NCBI RefSeq assembly: GCF_021134715.1
Contig: NC_060019.1
Location: 7,812,001 to 7,876,000 of the forward strand
Source: Daphnia pulex
Taxonomy: Eukaryota > Arthropoda > Branchiopoda > Diplostraca > Daphniidae
Direction of reading: 5' to 3'
Length of the DNA stretch: 64,000 nt
Shown: positions 24,542 through 36,665 of the stretch, in pieces
How the letters are laid out: each line of letters starts with the position of its first letter
Position numbering within the stretch: position 1 is the first letter of the stretch
Program-made: the position numbers and the translations under genes
The notes under the pieces: generated by a model
Told to the model about the DNA's origin: nothing
Database searches by the model: none
What the model saw: only the letters and a program-made list of their open reading frames with translations

Positions 24542-25278
24542 GGTAGCAGGAAATTTGTCGTCGATCGCTCGATTTTGGCGCCCCCATTTTACTAACTGAT
24601 GTTTACATCCCGGCGTGTTCTGATTGGGTGCAAGAAAGAAAAAAGAAATTGGTCTGCTTCGCGTTTGTTTCGTCGTGTTTCCACGCGAAAATCATTCGTC
24701 TTTTTCAACCCCCACCAGCCCAAAAAATTTTTGGTCATTCACTCACACCTTTCAACTCTTCATTCTTCTTCGTGCAAAAGTTAGGCGTCAAGCTTATCCA
24801 ATCCGGTTGCCGATCGATTTTACGTTCGAAGCTTTATTTTATTTTATTTTTTCGTTTGGTTACTGTCGGAAAATTTCGTGATTTTCACTTTCGTTTTTTT
24901 TTTTTTTTCTTTTCTTAAATCGCCTGGAACTTCGCGAGCGGTTTTTTTTCCTCTTGATCGCCGTGATCGACTGCAATTTTTTGTTTCTTCTTTTCCCTCC
25001 CATATTCAAATTTTTTTTTTAAAGAATTTTTGGGGGGTTTTGTGTGTGTGTGTTGGAATCTCGTCGACACGCCGAGGTCGGCGCCGTCGGGACGACACAC
25101 AGAAAGTGACGGTGGTGAAAACACTTTTTTTATTTTATTTAAAATATAAAAAAAATAAAATAAATATAAGCCTAAAGTCCAACTTAACACTAGGTTCACT
25201 CATTGGACGGGCTAACGTTACTAGGCTACGTTACCTATATACTGATGACTTAAGAATGACATATCATAGTGAACGTGA
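24318..25278. repeat. Duplicated flank R1, copy B
   Basis: Second copy of R1. Here it joins continuously to the upstream exons of the unknown gene, so this is probably the source location and 7749-8710 the derived fragment. Confidence 0.8.
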
Positions 25279-25790
25279 ATAGCCTAGTGGTTAGAGCGTC
25301 TGGAAAAAAAGAATGAATGATGTAGACTCAGTGTGCCACTGTGTTCAACTGTCGGTACGTGTCCGGCACGTACGAGTCTCAAATGTACGCACTCTAATTT
25401 ATGAGAGAATCGAGGAGGAAAGGCGGTGAGGGGTACATGCGGGGCAGGATTACGTGCGTTTGGGCGTGGGCAGCACTGAATGTGGGTCATGCCTGTACTT
25501 GCTATCGAATTGAATTTGATCGAAATACAGAGTGTGGGCATACTAAAAATTTACCACAGGAAAAACGTTCGGTTTTTATTTATTATTTCAGATTCTAAAA
25601 AACATTACAAAATAAACATTTTTCAAATACATATTTTCCAAATTATATCCATTTTATATAATTAGTCCTATTAGAAAATAACGGGGACGGATCTGAGATG
25701 TTTATCCATGTCAGTGTTCAAAACCATGCAAACGCAAAACTTTTTTTTCAACTTTTAATTAATTTTAAATTATTAATTATTGGGACTATT
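25212..25790. repeat. Duplicated flank R2, copy C
   Basis: Third R2 copy, ending at ATTATTGGGACTATTG. Downstream, instead of a BAZ2-like gene, the plus-strand WNK-like remnant follows; the word CGCCGTCAGGAGCAG at 25844 is also shared with the other two flanks. Confidence 0.8.
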
Positions 25791-25886
25791 GTTCCTAAAC
25801 TAGACAATTTGTTTTTATCCATTTTATTCACACCTCGTGAATACGCCGTCAGGAGCAGTGCGACCACGACAATATATAGTGGCGGA

Positions 25887-26405
25887 TGAAAACCATCTGG
25901 GTCGTCGGTTGACTTGCAAACGGCGCCGTACGGCCGAACGTTGCCCCGACTCTCCGTGTTGAGTATCCAGGGCTCCGTAGTCAAATGCCAAGTGGAAATG
26001 ATGAAGCAAGAAACGGTGACGTTCAAATTCGATCAAGTTGATACGGTTCTGGTCGGTCCGGCTGATGTGGCCAACCACCTCATTAAACGTCGATTGTTTA
26101 GTGAACAACATGCGGAAATTTTCATCGAGCAGGTAAATATTGGTTTTAAGTTTGATTTGAATCATAGTTTTGATTCAATTTCTTTATGGTTTCAGGTGGA
26201 GGATATTTTACGACAATTGAGAGAGAATCCGCATGTCCTTTCTGTGGTATCTATACCTCCAGCCAAGCCGGCTGATGATTCATTGTCACCTAACCGATCA
26301 GACACGACGGCTGCTGCATCTACTTTCAGCGTTGTATCAGTCAAAAGTGTCAAATGCACGTCGAAATGCCCGCGATGGATGAAATCCCTCACCCCCAGGA
26401 TATAG
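25887..26405 (+). pseudogene. WNK-kinase CCT-like module, isolated fragment
   Basis: Open frame with PRLSVLSIQGSVVKCQVE, then TVTFKFDQVDT, ADVANHLIKRRLFSEQHAEI and VEDILRQLRENP. The pattern (a beta strand with TVTFKFD, then a short helix pair) resembles the CCT/PF2-like modules downstream of WNK kinase domains; this is family knowledge applied by eye. A clean intron (26133-26195, GTAAAT to TTCAG) splits it. A Ser/Thr-rich tail follows and the frame ends at 26405. A second frame over 26320-26480 also looks coding (HVEMPAMDEIPHPQDID), suggesting a frameshift near 26340. No kinase domain lies in the window, so this is probably a severed gene end. AATAAA signals lie near 26744. Confidence 0.42.
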
Positions 26406-27163
26406 ACACCCGATATTCCTCAATTGGTTCCTGCCGCAGTCTTGGCTGCCGTTCCAGTTTCCGTTCCTGTCGTGGCTTAATTCCAGTTGGATAAGATCTG
26501 CCAGTCTAGACGGAAGCGATGCATGTCACACGGGACCGAGCCACTCAGCCGTCTCGGCTGTCTCAGCAGCGCTTACTACTATTCAATTCCAAAGAACAAC
26601 AATCGTCCCAATAACAACAACCACAGTTCGTTAACCCCCTCCCCCCCCCCTTCCTCGAAGGGTGACGTATGTGAACGTCCCTTTTGGGGTTTTGTCGATC
26701 TGGAAATAATAATAAAACGTCAAAATATTCTCCCCCACGGCTTTAAATAAATGATTTAATTGTTATTCATTTTTGCTCTGTTTTATTTCAGCCCACCAGC
26801 TGGGTGGTTTTTTTTTACGTGATGACAACATACTACTATAGCCTATAGACGCTGTTGTTACAACACAAAAAGATATTTTCTCCTTCTCGGCTTGTGTGTA
26901 GATTTTTGGAAATCTAACGAAGAATAGAAAATCAAATATATTAGCGCGCGGTGAGAAACATACACAAGAACAACATTTTCATTCTTTTCAATAACTGCCG
27001 GTCTGGATGGAGCCGCGCGGTGGCGAACACAAAGTTTATTTTATGACGTTCGAAAATTACGAAAAAATAATTTTTATTAAATATAACATAATTCAAAATC
27101 ATGTAAATTTCTTCCAAGGTTACTTTCCAGCGGGATCTAGTTTAAAATTGAAAGTTAAAAAAG
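26406..27163. other. Spacer between WNK-like remnant and CCDC39
   Basis: C-rich run near 26640-26650, an AATAAA near 26744 that could end plus-strand transcripts, then AT-rich sequence. No gene recognised. Confidence 0.45.
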
Positions 27164-30100
27164 TTAACACCTATACAAGTGATTAAAATGGTGCAATTCC
27201 ATACTTGATGAGCTCATTGAAGGGGGTGAGCTAATTGATGAAGGAGAGTGGGGGAAGTCTGTAATTTCCAGGCGTGTTTTATTGGGTAGCGCAGGTAACA
27301 CAACTTCTTTTACTTCACGGGATTCACTGATGGCCGTTTCTTCCAAGAATTTAACGAGAGCAGTTTTAGCATCAGGATCACTTTCAGTCATGGTAAAGAT
27401 GGCTGTTTGTGCACTCATACATTTTTCCTGGATCTGGCGTATCTCAAAATCGATCTGAAATCAATGGGAGGAATATATAGTAATGATAATCAAAATGCAA
27501 CATCCAACGGCCATGTAGTAAAAAAATTAAATAAAGCACAGGTTCACTTACTTCTTCGCTAAGTTTACTTTTAGTCTTCTTCGTACGTCGTATGCTTTTT
27601 TGCAGAACAAGGTTGATATCTTTAGCTCTATCTATTTTGGTTTGAAGTTGTTCAATTTCGTTGGTGAGGTCCTTCCCAACGCTTAGTTTTTCTTCGGTTT
27701 GAATTTTTAGACGATACGCCTCCTCTTTAAGATGGCGCAACTCTCCGTCCAAGCGCTAAACATTTTAAGTGATACATTTTTCTTTTGTGTGTTTCATCAG
27801 CTAAAATGCAAAAACTCACTTGAAAAAAATGGTACTGGTTATAGTATTCTTTTTTTAAATCTTCCACCATCTTCTCCAGATCTTTCTCTTCAGTTTCCAT
27901 TTTATTTTTAAGAGCCTTGTCATCATCTTTTTCAAATTTTCACAATCACAGAATTTAATTTCATCGTTTAAAGAGATTTCAAGTAGTTGTACGTATACAA
28001 ACCAGTAAGTACGCCAACAATGCACGCCTGACGAAATTGCTGGTTGGATGAAGAAACCAATTGCAGAGTGCTATTCAGAGCCGAATTGTCACTTTCTAGT
28101 CCATATACTATGTTTTGCAAATCGCTAATAGATTCCTTTAAGAATTCTTTTTCTTGTGCCATCTAGTTGAGATCGAATGTTTTTTTAGTTTATCGTACGT
28201 GCATAAGTACAACACGAGTATTTTAGAACCTTGATAATGAAATACGCTTCCGAGGTTTCTTGCTGACCATTTTCCATTACAAGAGTGTCGGCCACAATGT
28301 CGTACCTGTATCAAAGGAACCCGAAAATCAAGTTAGACTTCAGCCTGCCCGGATATATTTTCTCTTGAATTAAAAATCCATTTAGTTTTAGCAAACAAAC
28401 GTTTAATCTCTATAATGTCGCGAAAAGGTGCGATTTTATTTCAGTTAGTTACTCAGCTTACCTTAACTTTATATGGTCAATTTCGGTGGCTTTTTGATTT
28501 ACCGTCGCCAACATTTGCTGATTGCGTTCCTTCAAAGAACGACTTTCGAGCTGAAGTAATTCCATTTGATTCTCTAACTCTTCTAAGCGCGTTTGGATGG
28601 CCTTCATAAGAGATTTTGAATGATTCTCTCCATTAATTAGTGATTGAATAACGACAAATAATTACATTTTCGATGTGCCTTTTCTGATTTTCTAGATGCT
28701 GCACCACTGCCGTACGCATTTCAATCAGGCTCTCTCTGCGCTTAATATCCAAATGGATAAGGCTCTCTCCCATGCGAATTTCTTCGAGGTCTCGTCTTAG
28801 ATCACGGCTTTCTCTTTCACGACTCTGGCATTCAGATTCCAATTGCTTTGACAAAGTATGCATGACGTTCTTCTTTTGCTGTTGGATGTCGCAGCTTCGC
28901 TGTAAACCGATGGCATCACTCTAAATTTAAAAAAAAAATTTACTATTTAGCTACCCCAATCTTTTCACAGTAGAAATGATTCTATTGGCAACCAAACCAA
29001 TAAACTCCTCTACTCACCTGAGTCTTCGAAACTTCGTATTTTAGAGCCACTAGGTGGGAGTTAGAAGAATTCAATTCCAATTTCAAAACTTCTATTTGTT
29101 CACGCTGTGATTTGCGCTCCTCAGACTCGCCGTCGTTGTGTCGCAACCTTCGAAGATCCATTTCGACACGAACAATTTCCATACTCTTTACAAGATCAAA
29201 TCATTATTAAAAATTCAGAATATTGTGCGCCAATGAGCAAAGCGCAGCGTGGTCTTCGTACCTTTTTGTAAACCAATTCTTCGTGCTGGATCAATTTCTG
29301 CTTAAGAACGGTGATTTGATTCTCAAGATTCCGCATGCTGTGTACGTTGAATCGCATAATGGTCGCGCAACTGTTCAATTTAGATTTGATATCGTTGATA
29401 TCAGTTTGAACGGTGGTGTATTCGTTGGCAATATCGTTAAGATGATTGCGGTGACGCGCGAATCGTTCATCTGCCGCCTATGACAAAAAATATTCAGTGA
29501 ATCTTGCATCGGTTTGAATACATTAGGAATCGGTTTTCTTTGCCTTACCTTCGATAAAACTGCGAGGGATTCTTTCTGTGCAGTTGCTGAACCGACAGTT
29601 CTTCTGAAATCCTCCAGTTCTTTTTCTTGCTGTTTGTACTTGTCTTGCGCTTCGGCTAATTTGCCTTGAATTTCTATGCTTTTGTGTTTAAGGTTTTCCG
29701 AATTTTTCCTCGATCCCATTATCTCGGTGGTTAGTCTTTTAGCAACCTTTTCGAATGCAACGTACTGTAAGCAAACGAAAAGTATCATGGGTGGCATCCT
29801 ATTAGAATTACAGACATTGTATTGAATCAATTTACCTCCGATTGCTGATCATTGTGCAGTTTTTCAAGATCGTCTATTTTAATCTTCATTTGATTAGCCA
29901 CTAGTTCTCGTGTATGAAAGGCGCGCTCGAGACCAGTAATATCGTCCTCAAATTGCTTGATACACCTATTGATACTGTCGAGTCGATTCTGATCTGCGTT
30001 GGCGAGCTCTTTTACAGATTGGTAATCCTGCAGGACGGAAAGACGTCAGTTATCGATTTAATAAAATTTGGAAATAATGCATTTTACTATGCGAGCTTTA

Positions 30101-31329
30101 TCTAGTTGCTTCCGGCAACTATCTGATTGTAGTACAGTAGCTTCCCATTGCTGAAGACTTTGATCGCGATCTTCCGTCATTGAACGAAATTCTTCTTGCA
30201 TTTTATTCAGTTGGATTGCGGTGTTCTCACGATCTTCTTTGGCTGTTTTGAATTGGCGATCTATGTCATCAATGTCCTCTTTTGTTCTAGCCAATTTAAT
30301 TTCCAACTCCTAATGTTGGGAATATGAGAAAGCATTAAGAAAACTATATTGATCAACCATAAGCGTATAAGGATTAATTACTTTGATTGTCAAATTATCT
30401 TGGTGCGAATATTTATCCAAAATCGAGTGATCTTCCAATTGCGATTCAACCATTTTCTCCATGACAACCACAAATTTTTCTTCCTCCTCATACAACTGAT
30501 TTAGTCTCTCCAAGTCGAGGTTTTGTTCCGCTAATTTTTTCTAGAAAATTATTTATTTTAGAAAGACTTGCCAAAGATATAAAATTAAATTGTTATGATG
30601 GAACCTTGTGAAAATCAACATTTTTTGTCATTTGTTGCAATTTTTGGTTGATCCGTTTAGTTTCTTGCTCTATGGTTCCGGTTTCGGTGCTCGCCAAATT
30701 TAGCGCTTCCCGTTCCTGGCGTACTTGATTGCGAATATTTTTTGCCAGAACCTTTGATTTAAAAATTTAATTTATTAATTAAAAGTTAAAATCCATGCTT
30801 TCTTCATCAAATCAATCAGCCCTGCATGAAGTATAAATATGATATCCATGGTTAATTGCCTCGTTAATAACGAGGTGATTAAGTGAGACTTGTCTATGCA
30901 GAAATTGCTTTTACGTCATGTCATCTTCTGACGCATTTTCAGACAACAGAACAACATTTAATGATACAAACTTTGAACACAAAACAAGCAGGAAAAATCT
31001 GTTTAGCAATATGAAAGTTGTTGGACCGTGAACCATGGCCATCATGAGCAGATCTCTACTTACATGTGTTTGTTGTGTGCTTTGTTCAAGCGTCGTGAGA
31101 TCTTGTTCGGCAGTTTTAACAACATTTTCATTTTGATCGAGTTCCATTAGTAGCTGAGCGAGTTTATTTCGCTTGTCTCGGACCTGTGTACATTGATATA
31201 CGATTTAATTGAAATCAATTCTGGATTTAAAATACGGGAAAACTTGTTGCTTACATTTTGTTGAAGCAGTCGGTTTCTTGCGTTTGCTAAAGGCAAAAAC
31301 TCTGCTCCGTTAACTTCTTTTAGTTCCAT
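27164..31329 (-). CDS. CCDC39: Coiled-coil domain-containing protein 39 (axonemal ruler protein)
   Basis: In other animals CCDC39 with CCDC40 sets the 96-nm repeat of motile cilia and anchors inner dynein arms and nexin links. The start is ATG at 31329 (MELKEVNGAEFLPLANARNR), matching the family's short N-terminal block ending in NRLLQQN. The rest is almost continuous coiled coil over about 13 exons. Diagnostic stretches include the QWEATVLQSDSCRKQLDKAR block (near 30130; family form QWENTIEQMQKRD) and AQEKEFLKESISDL with LNSTLQLVSSSNQQFRQA (28160-28030; family form NTLQVLNSCNNNYKQS). It ends with a serine/proline-rich tail (FPHSPSSISSPPSMSSSS), also typical. Introns are 60-120 bases. No stops seen inside exons. 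Could be confused with other long coiled coils, but the order of blocks supports CCDC39. Confidence 0.85.
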
Positions 31330-31964
31330 TTTCTTGCTCAACTTGTGCTCTATCACTCCAGAAATTCATTAACGAACTTTCTCACAGTGAAACGCCATAT
31401 AACGAGTTAGAAGTATCGACCAAACAACCACTTTTATGCCACTACTAGTCTGCTACTCAGCAGGAAACGCACGTGCTTCATTTATTGATTAGGCATGCAG
31501 CCGGCTGCCACGGCAACGATTTCCATTACATTTTAAAAACAAAACCCCCCTAATCCCCTCTCTTACGCCCACTGGGTATCAAATAAGGATTCACCAGTAT
31601 ACAAATTTGCGGGGTACTCAAAACTCAAATTTAAAAAAATAAATATTGAAAGTTATTTGCTTACTTTTGACAGTGTGTAGCATTCAATGGGACAAATACA
31701 TCTAACTACATCTAACTTTACAACTGTCACCATCTCCTTTTTTGACGCTAAAAGTAGAAAACTGGAACGTCTAAGAAAATATGCAACTTAACTCTATATA
31801 TTGAATTAGAATAATTAAGAGGGAGGTTTTAACTTTTAACAGAAATTCAATCTCAATATATCTTAAAACACTGAAAAAACTGACAAGAGCAAAATGGCAA
31901 AATCATACATTTATTTTACCAATAAACCTTTTCCCGCCAAAAACAAAAGAAAAACAATTGGACC
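31330..31964. other. Intergenic, CCDC39 promoter side and eIF3j 3' flank
   Basis: Upstream of the CCDC39 start and downstream of the eIF3j stop. No coding potential of note. Confidence 0.5.
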
Positions 31965-33287
31965 CTACATGAAGTCGTCATAGTCTCCTCCTCCGAAATC
32001 ATCACCGAAGTTGTCGACCATTCCTTTGTCCATTTTTAAAGCAACTTTTGTTTTTCCTTTCTTTCCACCTTTTGTCGCCGCCTTCACCATCTTGAGTTTT
32101 TCTTCGTGCAAGGATTTGGTAGTTAGACTAACTTTTCTAAGGACTTCGACTTCCACTATGTTGAAAAACTGGGATGTAGAAAAGTTTTTAGCAACCAACA
32201 TTAGAAAATGTGACTTACATCCAATGCAAACATCTTTAATGAAGTCCTCTATAAAATCATTATAGCACGCTTTAGTTGACAATGACTGAAGTTTTTTCAC
32301 CAAGTTGTTCTTGAATTCTGAGAATTCCTCTTTAGATGAAGGGTTTGCTTCATCTATGCTTCCCTCTGTAGGCAAACTACCAGTAATTCCTGGAAAATAA
32401 AAATAACATTGAGAACAAAATATAAAACAAATCATGCTTAGTGCAGGTCAGCAATACAGTTTCCTAAGACAACTTACCAAAGGTTTCCTTGGCCATTTCA
32501 AAATCTGATTCTTCAACTAGTTTTTGTCTCCGAAGCTTTTCTGCTATTCTCTCTTCAGGTGTCATGTTTGCTTCCTGCAATATTTTTCTGGCTTCAGCTT
32601 CTTCTCTGCTTTTCTTTTCTTTTTCGGCTATTTTTTCTTCTAATCTTTTACTTGACTTTTTTTTGGTAGCCTGAAAGTAACAAACACATTTTAAATTTTT
32701 TGGATACTTTTACGAGAGATCACATGTACTTACTGTGGCTGCTGCTTTGACTTCAGCAGGCTTATTTTCTGTTTCTTCATCTTCCCAGCTATCCTATCAT
32801 TTATAAACAAGAAAAAATGATAATTTTGAAATCAATCACAACTTTATGTAAAACTCATTGAGCAATAAGAATTTTTTGGCAAAAGAAGACACATGGTAGT
32901 CAAGTGAAAGTTGTAAGAATTGGAGCAGAAATAGAAAGGTACTGAGAGAACTTTTTTTCACTACAAGCGCTACAAGGTTCTACCAAATTTGTAGATATAC
33001 TTACTACTAATATCATCACAATTGAATTACAACTCACCTTGACAGGTTCATCTTCATCCTCACCTTCCCATTTATCTGAAATTATGGCAGTCGTAACTGG
33101 AACAGGGACAGAGGGTTCAAAATCTTCGGCATCTATAATCACCACAAAATCGTATTTGATTAGAGTATACGATTAAATGGAACTTTGATATGCACTATTG
33201 AGAATTTCATACAAAAAACAGGTGGAATTGAATAACTTAATATAGAAATAATTAAATAAAATCACCCCAATCCGCCTCGGCCTCCAT
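31965..33287 (-). CDS. eIF3j: Eukaryotic translation initiation factor 3 subunit J
   Basis: Loosely attached eIF3 subunit that binds the 40S decoding centre in the cytoplasm. A tiny first exon (33266-33287, MEAEADW) splices in frame to DAEDFEPSVPVPV (33134 down), keeping the family N-terminal W-D-acidic signature. KWEGEDEDEPVK and DSWEDEE follow, then a lysine/glutamate-rich helix (KRLEEKIAEKEKKSREEAEA), the MTPEERIAEKLRRQKLVEESD block diagnostic of eIF3j, the DFEMAKETFG segment, a helical domain with FIEDFIKDVC, and the C-terminal KGKTKVALKMDKG and GDYDDFM end. Seven or so exons. Shares a short divergent intergenic region with SCAMP copy 1. Confidence 0.95.
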
Positions 33288-33693
33288 CTTCAACGAAAAA
33301 TCGTGAACACACTAGTGTCCATGGCAGTTGCCAAATGCTTTCACTTTTCTAATAATGTTAATATGTGCATTACAAAATATTAAATATAGAAACCTAACAA
33401 TAATTAAATTTTGAAACTTTATTGCAAACCTTTTATTATGAATTATTTAATTTTTTTTACCTGAGATATCTCGTTAATCCCAGCGTTGCTTAGTCTAGTG
33501 TTTCTGTCTTCCAGAGGCGCTAGTGTTTGCCTGTTTCCGAACTGCTTTTCTCTGACATTACCTGTTATTTAGCAATTGATAGGAGTTTCTGTCTGTATTA
33601 GTTGAGTTGACGTTTCACGGTGACCGTCGAAACAAAAGTTACCGCAAATTGGAGTAACAAAGTGACCGAAGTTAAAAAAAGAAATATTTGATA
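33288..33693. promoter_or_regulatory. Head-to-head intergenic region, eIF3j / SCAMP1 (candidate bidirectional promoter)
   Basis: 406 bases separate the two divergent start codons. No TATA box stands out on either side, as expected for housekeeping promoters. The exact start sites cannot be read from sequence alone. Confidence 0.55.
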
Positions 33694-35489
33694 ATGTCTG
33701 GATTTGATCAGAATCCTTTTGCAGAACCGGCTGTTTTCAACCCGTTTGCGGTAGATTATTTATAATATGTATATTATACTTACTATTACCATACTAATAC
33801 CTTGGTTGAAAACTGGTGATTCATGGAGTACTCGCCGCATACAATATGAAAGAAAACCTTTTGAAAAATCACCTTGTTTATTAGTTTAGTGGTAAAGTGG
33901 TTGTTTACTTTCACAATAGGATCCATCTGTCCAGCAAGCTGCAGGAAACAATGCTGCGAGAGCTCAGCAAGGTCTTGAAGAATACAACCCTTTTGATGGT
34001 AGTAATCAAACTACCAGAGTTTCAATGGTAAAACATAATTTTATCATGAAAGTGGGAAGTGTGTTTGATTTGTTACAAAATTTAAGGACCGTGTTGGTGG
34101 AGCCAATCCACCCCCAACAATTCAAGCTGCCCCAGTGATATCTCCAGGACCACAACAACAAGCAGCTATGTCAAATGCGGATTTTCAAGTATTAAAACTT
34201 AAAAAGAAAGAAGGAAATCTTTATTCATTATATTGCATGGTTTTATAGAGACGTCAAGAAGAACTAGAGAAGAAAGCTCAAGAATTGCAGAGGCGAGAAG
34301 AAGAATTAAAGAATAATGTACCATTCAACTGTAGGAGAGAACAAATTTAAATGAAACTTTACTTTTTAATTTCTGTTATTTACTTCTTCATTACAGCTCA
34401 GCGCAATAATTGGCCACCACTGCCTGACAAGTTTTGTGTCCAACCATGCTTCTATCAAGACATCAATGTGGAAATCCCACTTGAATTTCAAAAAATTGTC
34501 CGCATGTTATACTATATTTGGATGCGTAAGTTAAACATATCATAGATTTCTTGTTTAAGTTTATTTTTGTTATCAGAAACTTTTATTGATTTTGTTTTGT
34601 TTCTTTATTTTCAGTGCACACCCTCATGTATCTTCTAAATGTTTTGGGCTGCTTAGCCTTATTCATTCAAGTGGGAAGTGGTGCCATGTTTGGCTTGTCA
34701 ATCCTATACTGCATCCTTTTCACACCAGCTTCTTATCTTTGCTGGTTTCGACCTGTCTACAAGGCATTCAGGTCCGCCCTCATATTTCTAAAATTATGGC
34801 TTAACTTCACTTTTTAGAAGGAATTCGTTTTGTTTTGTAAACGTGTGTTTTTTGTCGTGTTTTAGATCGGACAGCTCATTCAATTTCATGGTTTTTTTCG
34901 TCATCTACTTTGGCCAACTAATAGCAACCGTCATCCAAGCTATTGGCATACCTAATTTGGGAACATGGTAACTATGAGTCATGCGAATGTTGTGAATGTT
35001 TATTTATCCTTATTTATCCAATCTTTCAACAGCGGATTCATCACTGGATTATCTACAATTGGCGGGCGGACTAGTGGGGGTGAGTTCCTGGTACCAAGTA
35101 CTGCTGAAGGTTATGATATTCTAATATTTTGTTTTGTTTGGATTTATCACCATTTCAGGAGATCTTGCTGTTGGAATTTTAGTCTTGCTTATCGGGTTGG
35201 GATTTGGAGTTGTCGCTTTGGGAGATTTTCTTCTCCTCGTCAGAGTAAGAAGTTTTTTCTTTAAAATCCCAGAATTGTTTGCGCAGTTCATCATAAAATA
35301 TTTGCGTATCCCTTAAAGGTCAGCCGTTTGTACCGCAGCACGGGAGCTTCTTTCTCTAAAGCCCAGGCGGAGTTCACTTCTGGAGTAATGCGTAATGAGC
35401 ACGTCCGTGGAGCCGCTGCTGACGTTGTCGGCTCAGCTGTTCGAGCTCAAATGAGTAACCCATCTGGTGGTACAGGACCTCGCTTCTAA
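33694..35489 (+). CDS. Scamp: Secretory carrier-associated membrane protein (SCAMP), copy 1
   Basis: Four-span membrane protein of recycling vesicles. Exon 1 (33694-33750) gives [19 protein letters not shown]; exon 2 starts at 33920 (DPSVQQAAG). Three NPF motifs at the N terminus are EH-domain ligands. Next comes the coiled-coil helix [20 protein letters not shown], then [20 protein letters not shown], the family's pre-membrane signature. Four hydrophobic spans follow, with the conserved cytosolic E-peptide-like loop [16 protein letters not shown] between the second and third. The tail [18 protein letters not shown] is also typical. Stop TAA at 35487-35489. Eight or nine exons with canonical splice sites. 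No anomalies. Confidence 0.95.
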
Positions 35490-36665
35490 GCGATTTCTAT
35501 CACTTTTTTTTTCGAACGATAATTCCACCCTTTAATCATCGGGCTTTTCTCAAATCATCTTCTAGTTTAAACATTTACATGTATTACGAGGGGGGAAAAG
35601 AATCTTCAGAACACAACGTGTGAATCTCGTTATTCAAAGCTAATCGTTCTCTTGATTTATACATCTATATCAATCATTTGCGATGCAAACCCTTTGCTGT
35701 TTTTTATTTTTTAATCTTTGTAACGTTTGTTGTCTTTTCTTTTTCTTCTTGTTCGTCTTTTCTCAGTCAGGTTGATTACGTGAAAGAAACACTGTTTATC
35801 ATACCGTATTTTAGTAGGGCATCTTGGATCAAGCTCGGATTTTTTTTTTAAATTATTATTAATCAAAGTGAAGGAGCGATTGAAACGAGTTTTTCCTAAA
35901 TCAGCTAAATTCGAAAATTCGGGAGAAATTCTGAGACGCTGTTACGTTAAGGTTCTGAACTGGACAAACAGGAAAAAGTATTGCTAATAACTCTGTGAGA
36001 TCGTAAGAAAAACAAATCCATGCTGTAGTTTAACGCCGCTGCAGAACATTTCAATGACTTTAGCCTGCCCGTTAATAATTTCACCTTTACCTTTCTTCAC
36101 TGTGGTGTGTTATACTCGCCTCCTGCGGTGACAATTGCATTTGCTCTTTTAGAGTTGATAATAGTCACCCTCATACTTACTAGCATTACTACTACCCATC
36201 CACTTGTGGATTTATGTATGTTGTGTTGAGGAAATACATGACAGTCCCCCATGTTTCAGTCACATTGTCATGAAAATGCACGCCCAAGTCAGTGTTGTTA
36301 TAGATTTAAAGCGTTTGCAGGTTGATATTTATTCAAATTTTCTACACAATTTTGCATGCACAACAACACCGAAATTCCACTATAGATTTCGTAGTGGTTA
36401 ACAACACATATCTTTGTTTTTCCCTTGTCGCCCACTCCACCTAAATAAATAGTTGATCCCAAGTTTTGATACGCGGGAAAAAGATTAGACAACCACAACT
36501 TCACGAATGAGCGATGACCATAACGATGTGAAACACATTTTATCATAATTACGAAACCCTGCGGTATGGACGCAAACAAGCAAAGAAAGAAGTTATGCAC
36601 GGATGAGCCGATTCCACAAATACATCCAAAGCGACATTTGTTTCCCCTCGCATATAGAATGAGCT
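35490..36665. other. Convergent spacer, SCAMP1 3'UTR and Spätzle-like 3' flank
   Basis: Probable SCAMP 3'UTR and spacer. Short unrelated open stretches near 36300-36600 have no recognisable content. Confidence 0.5.
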
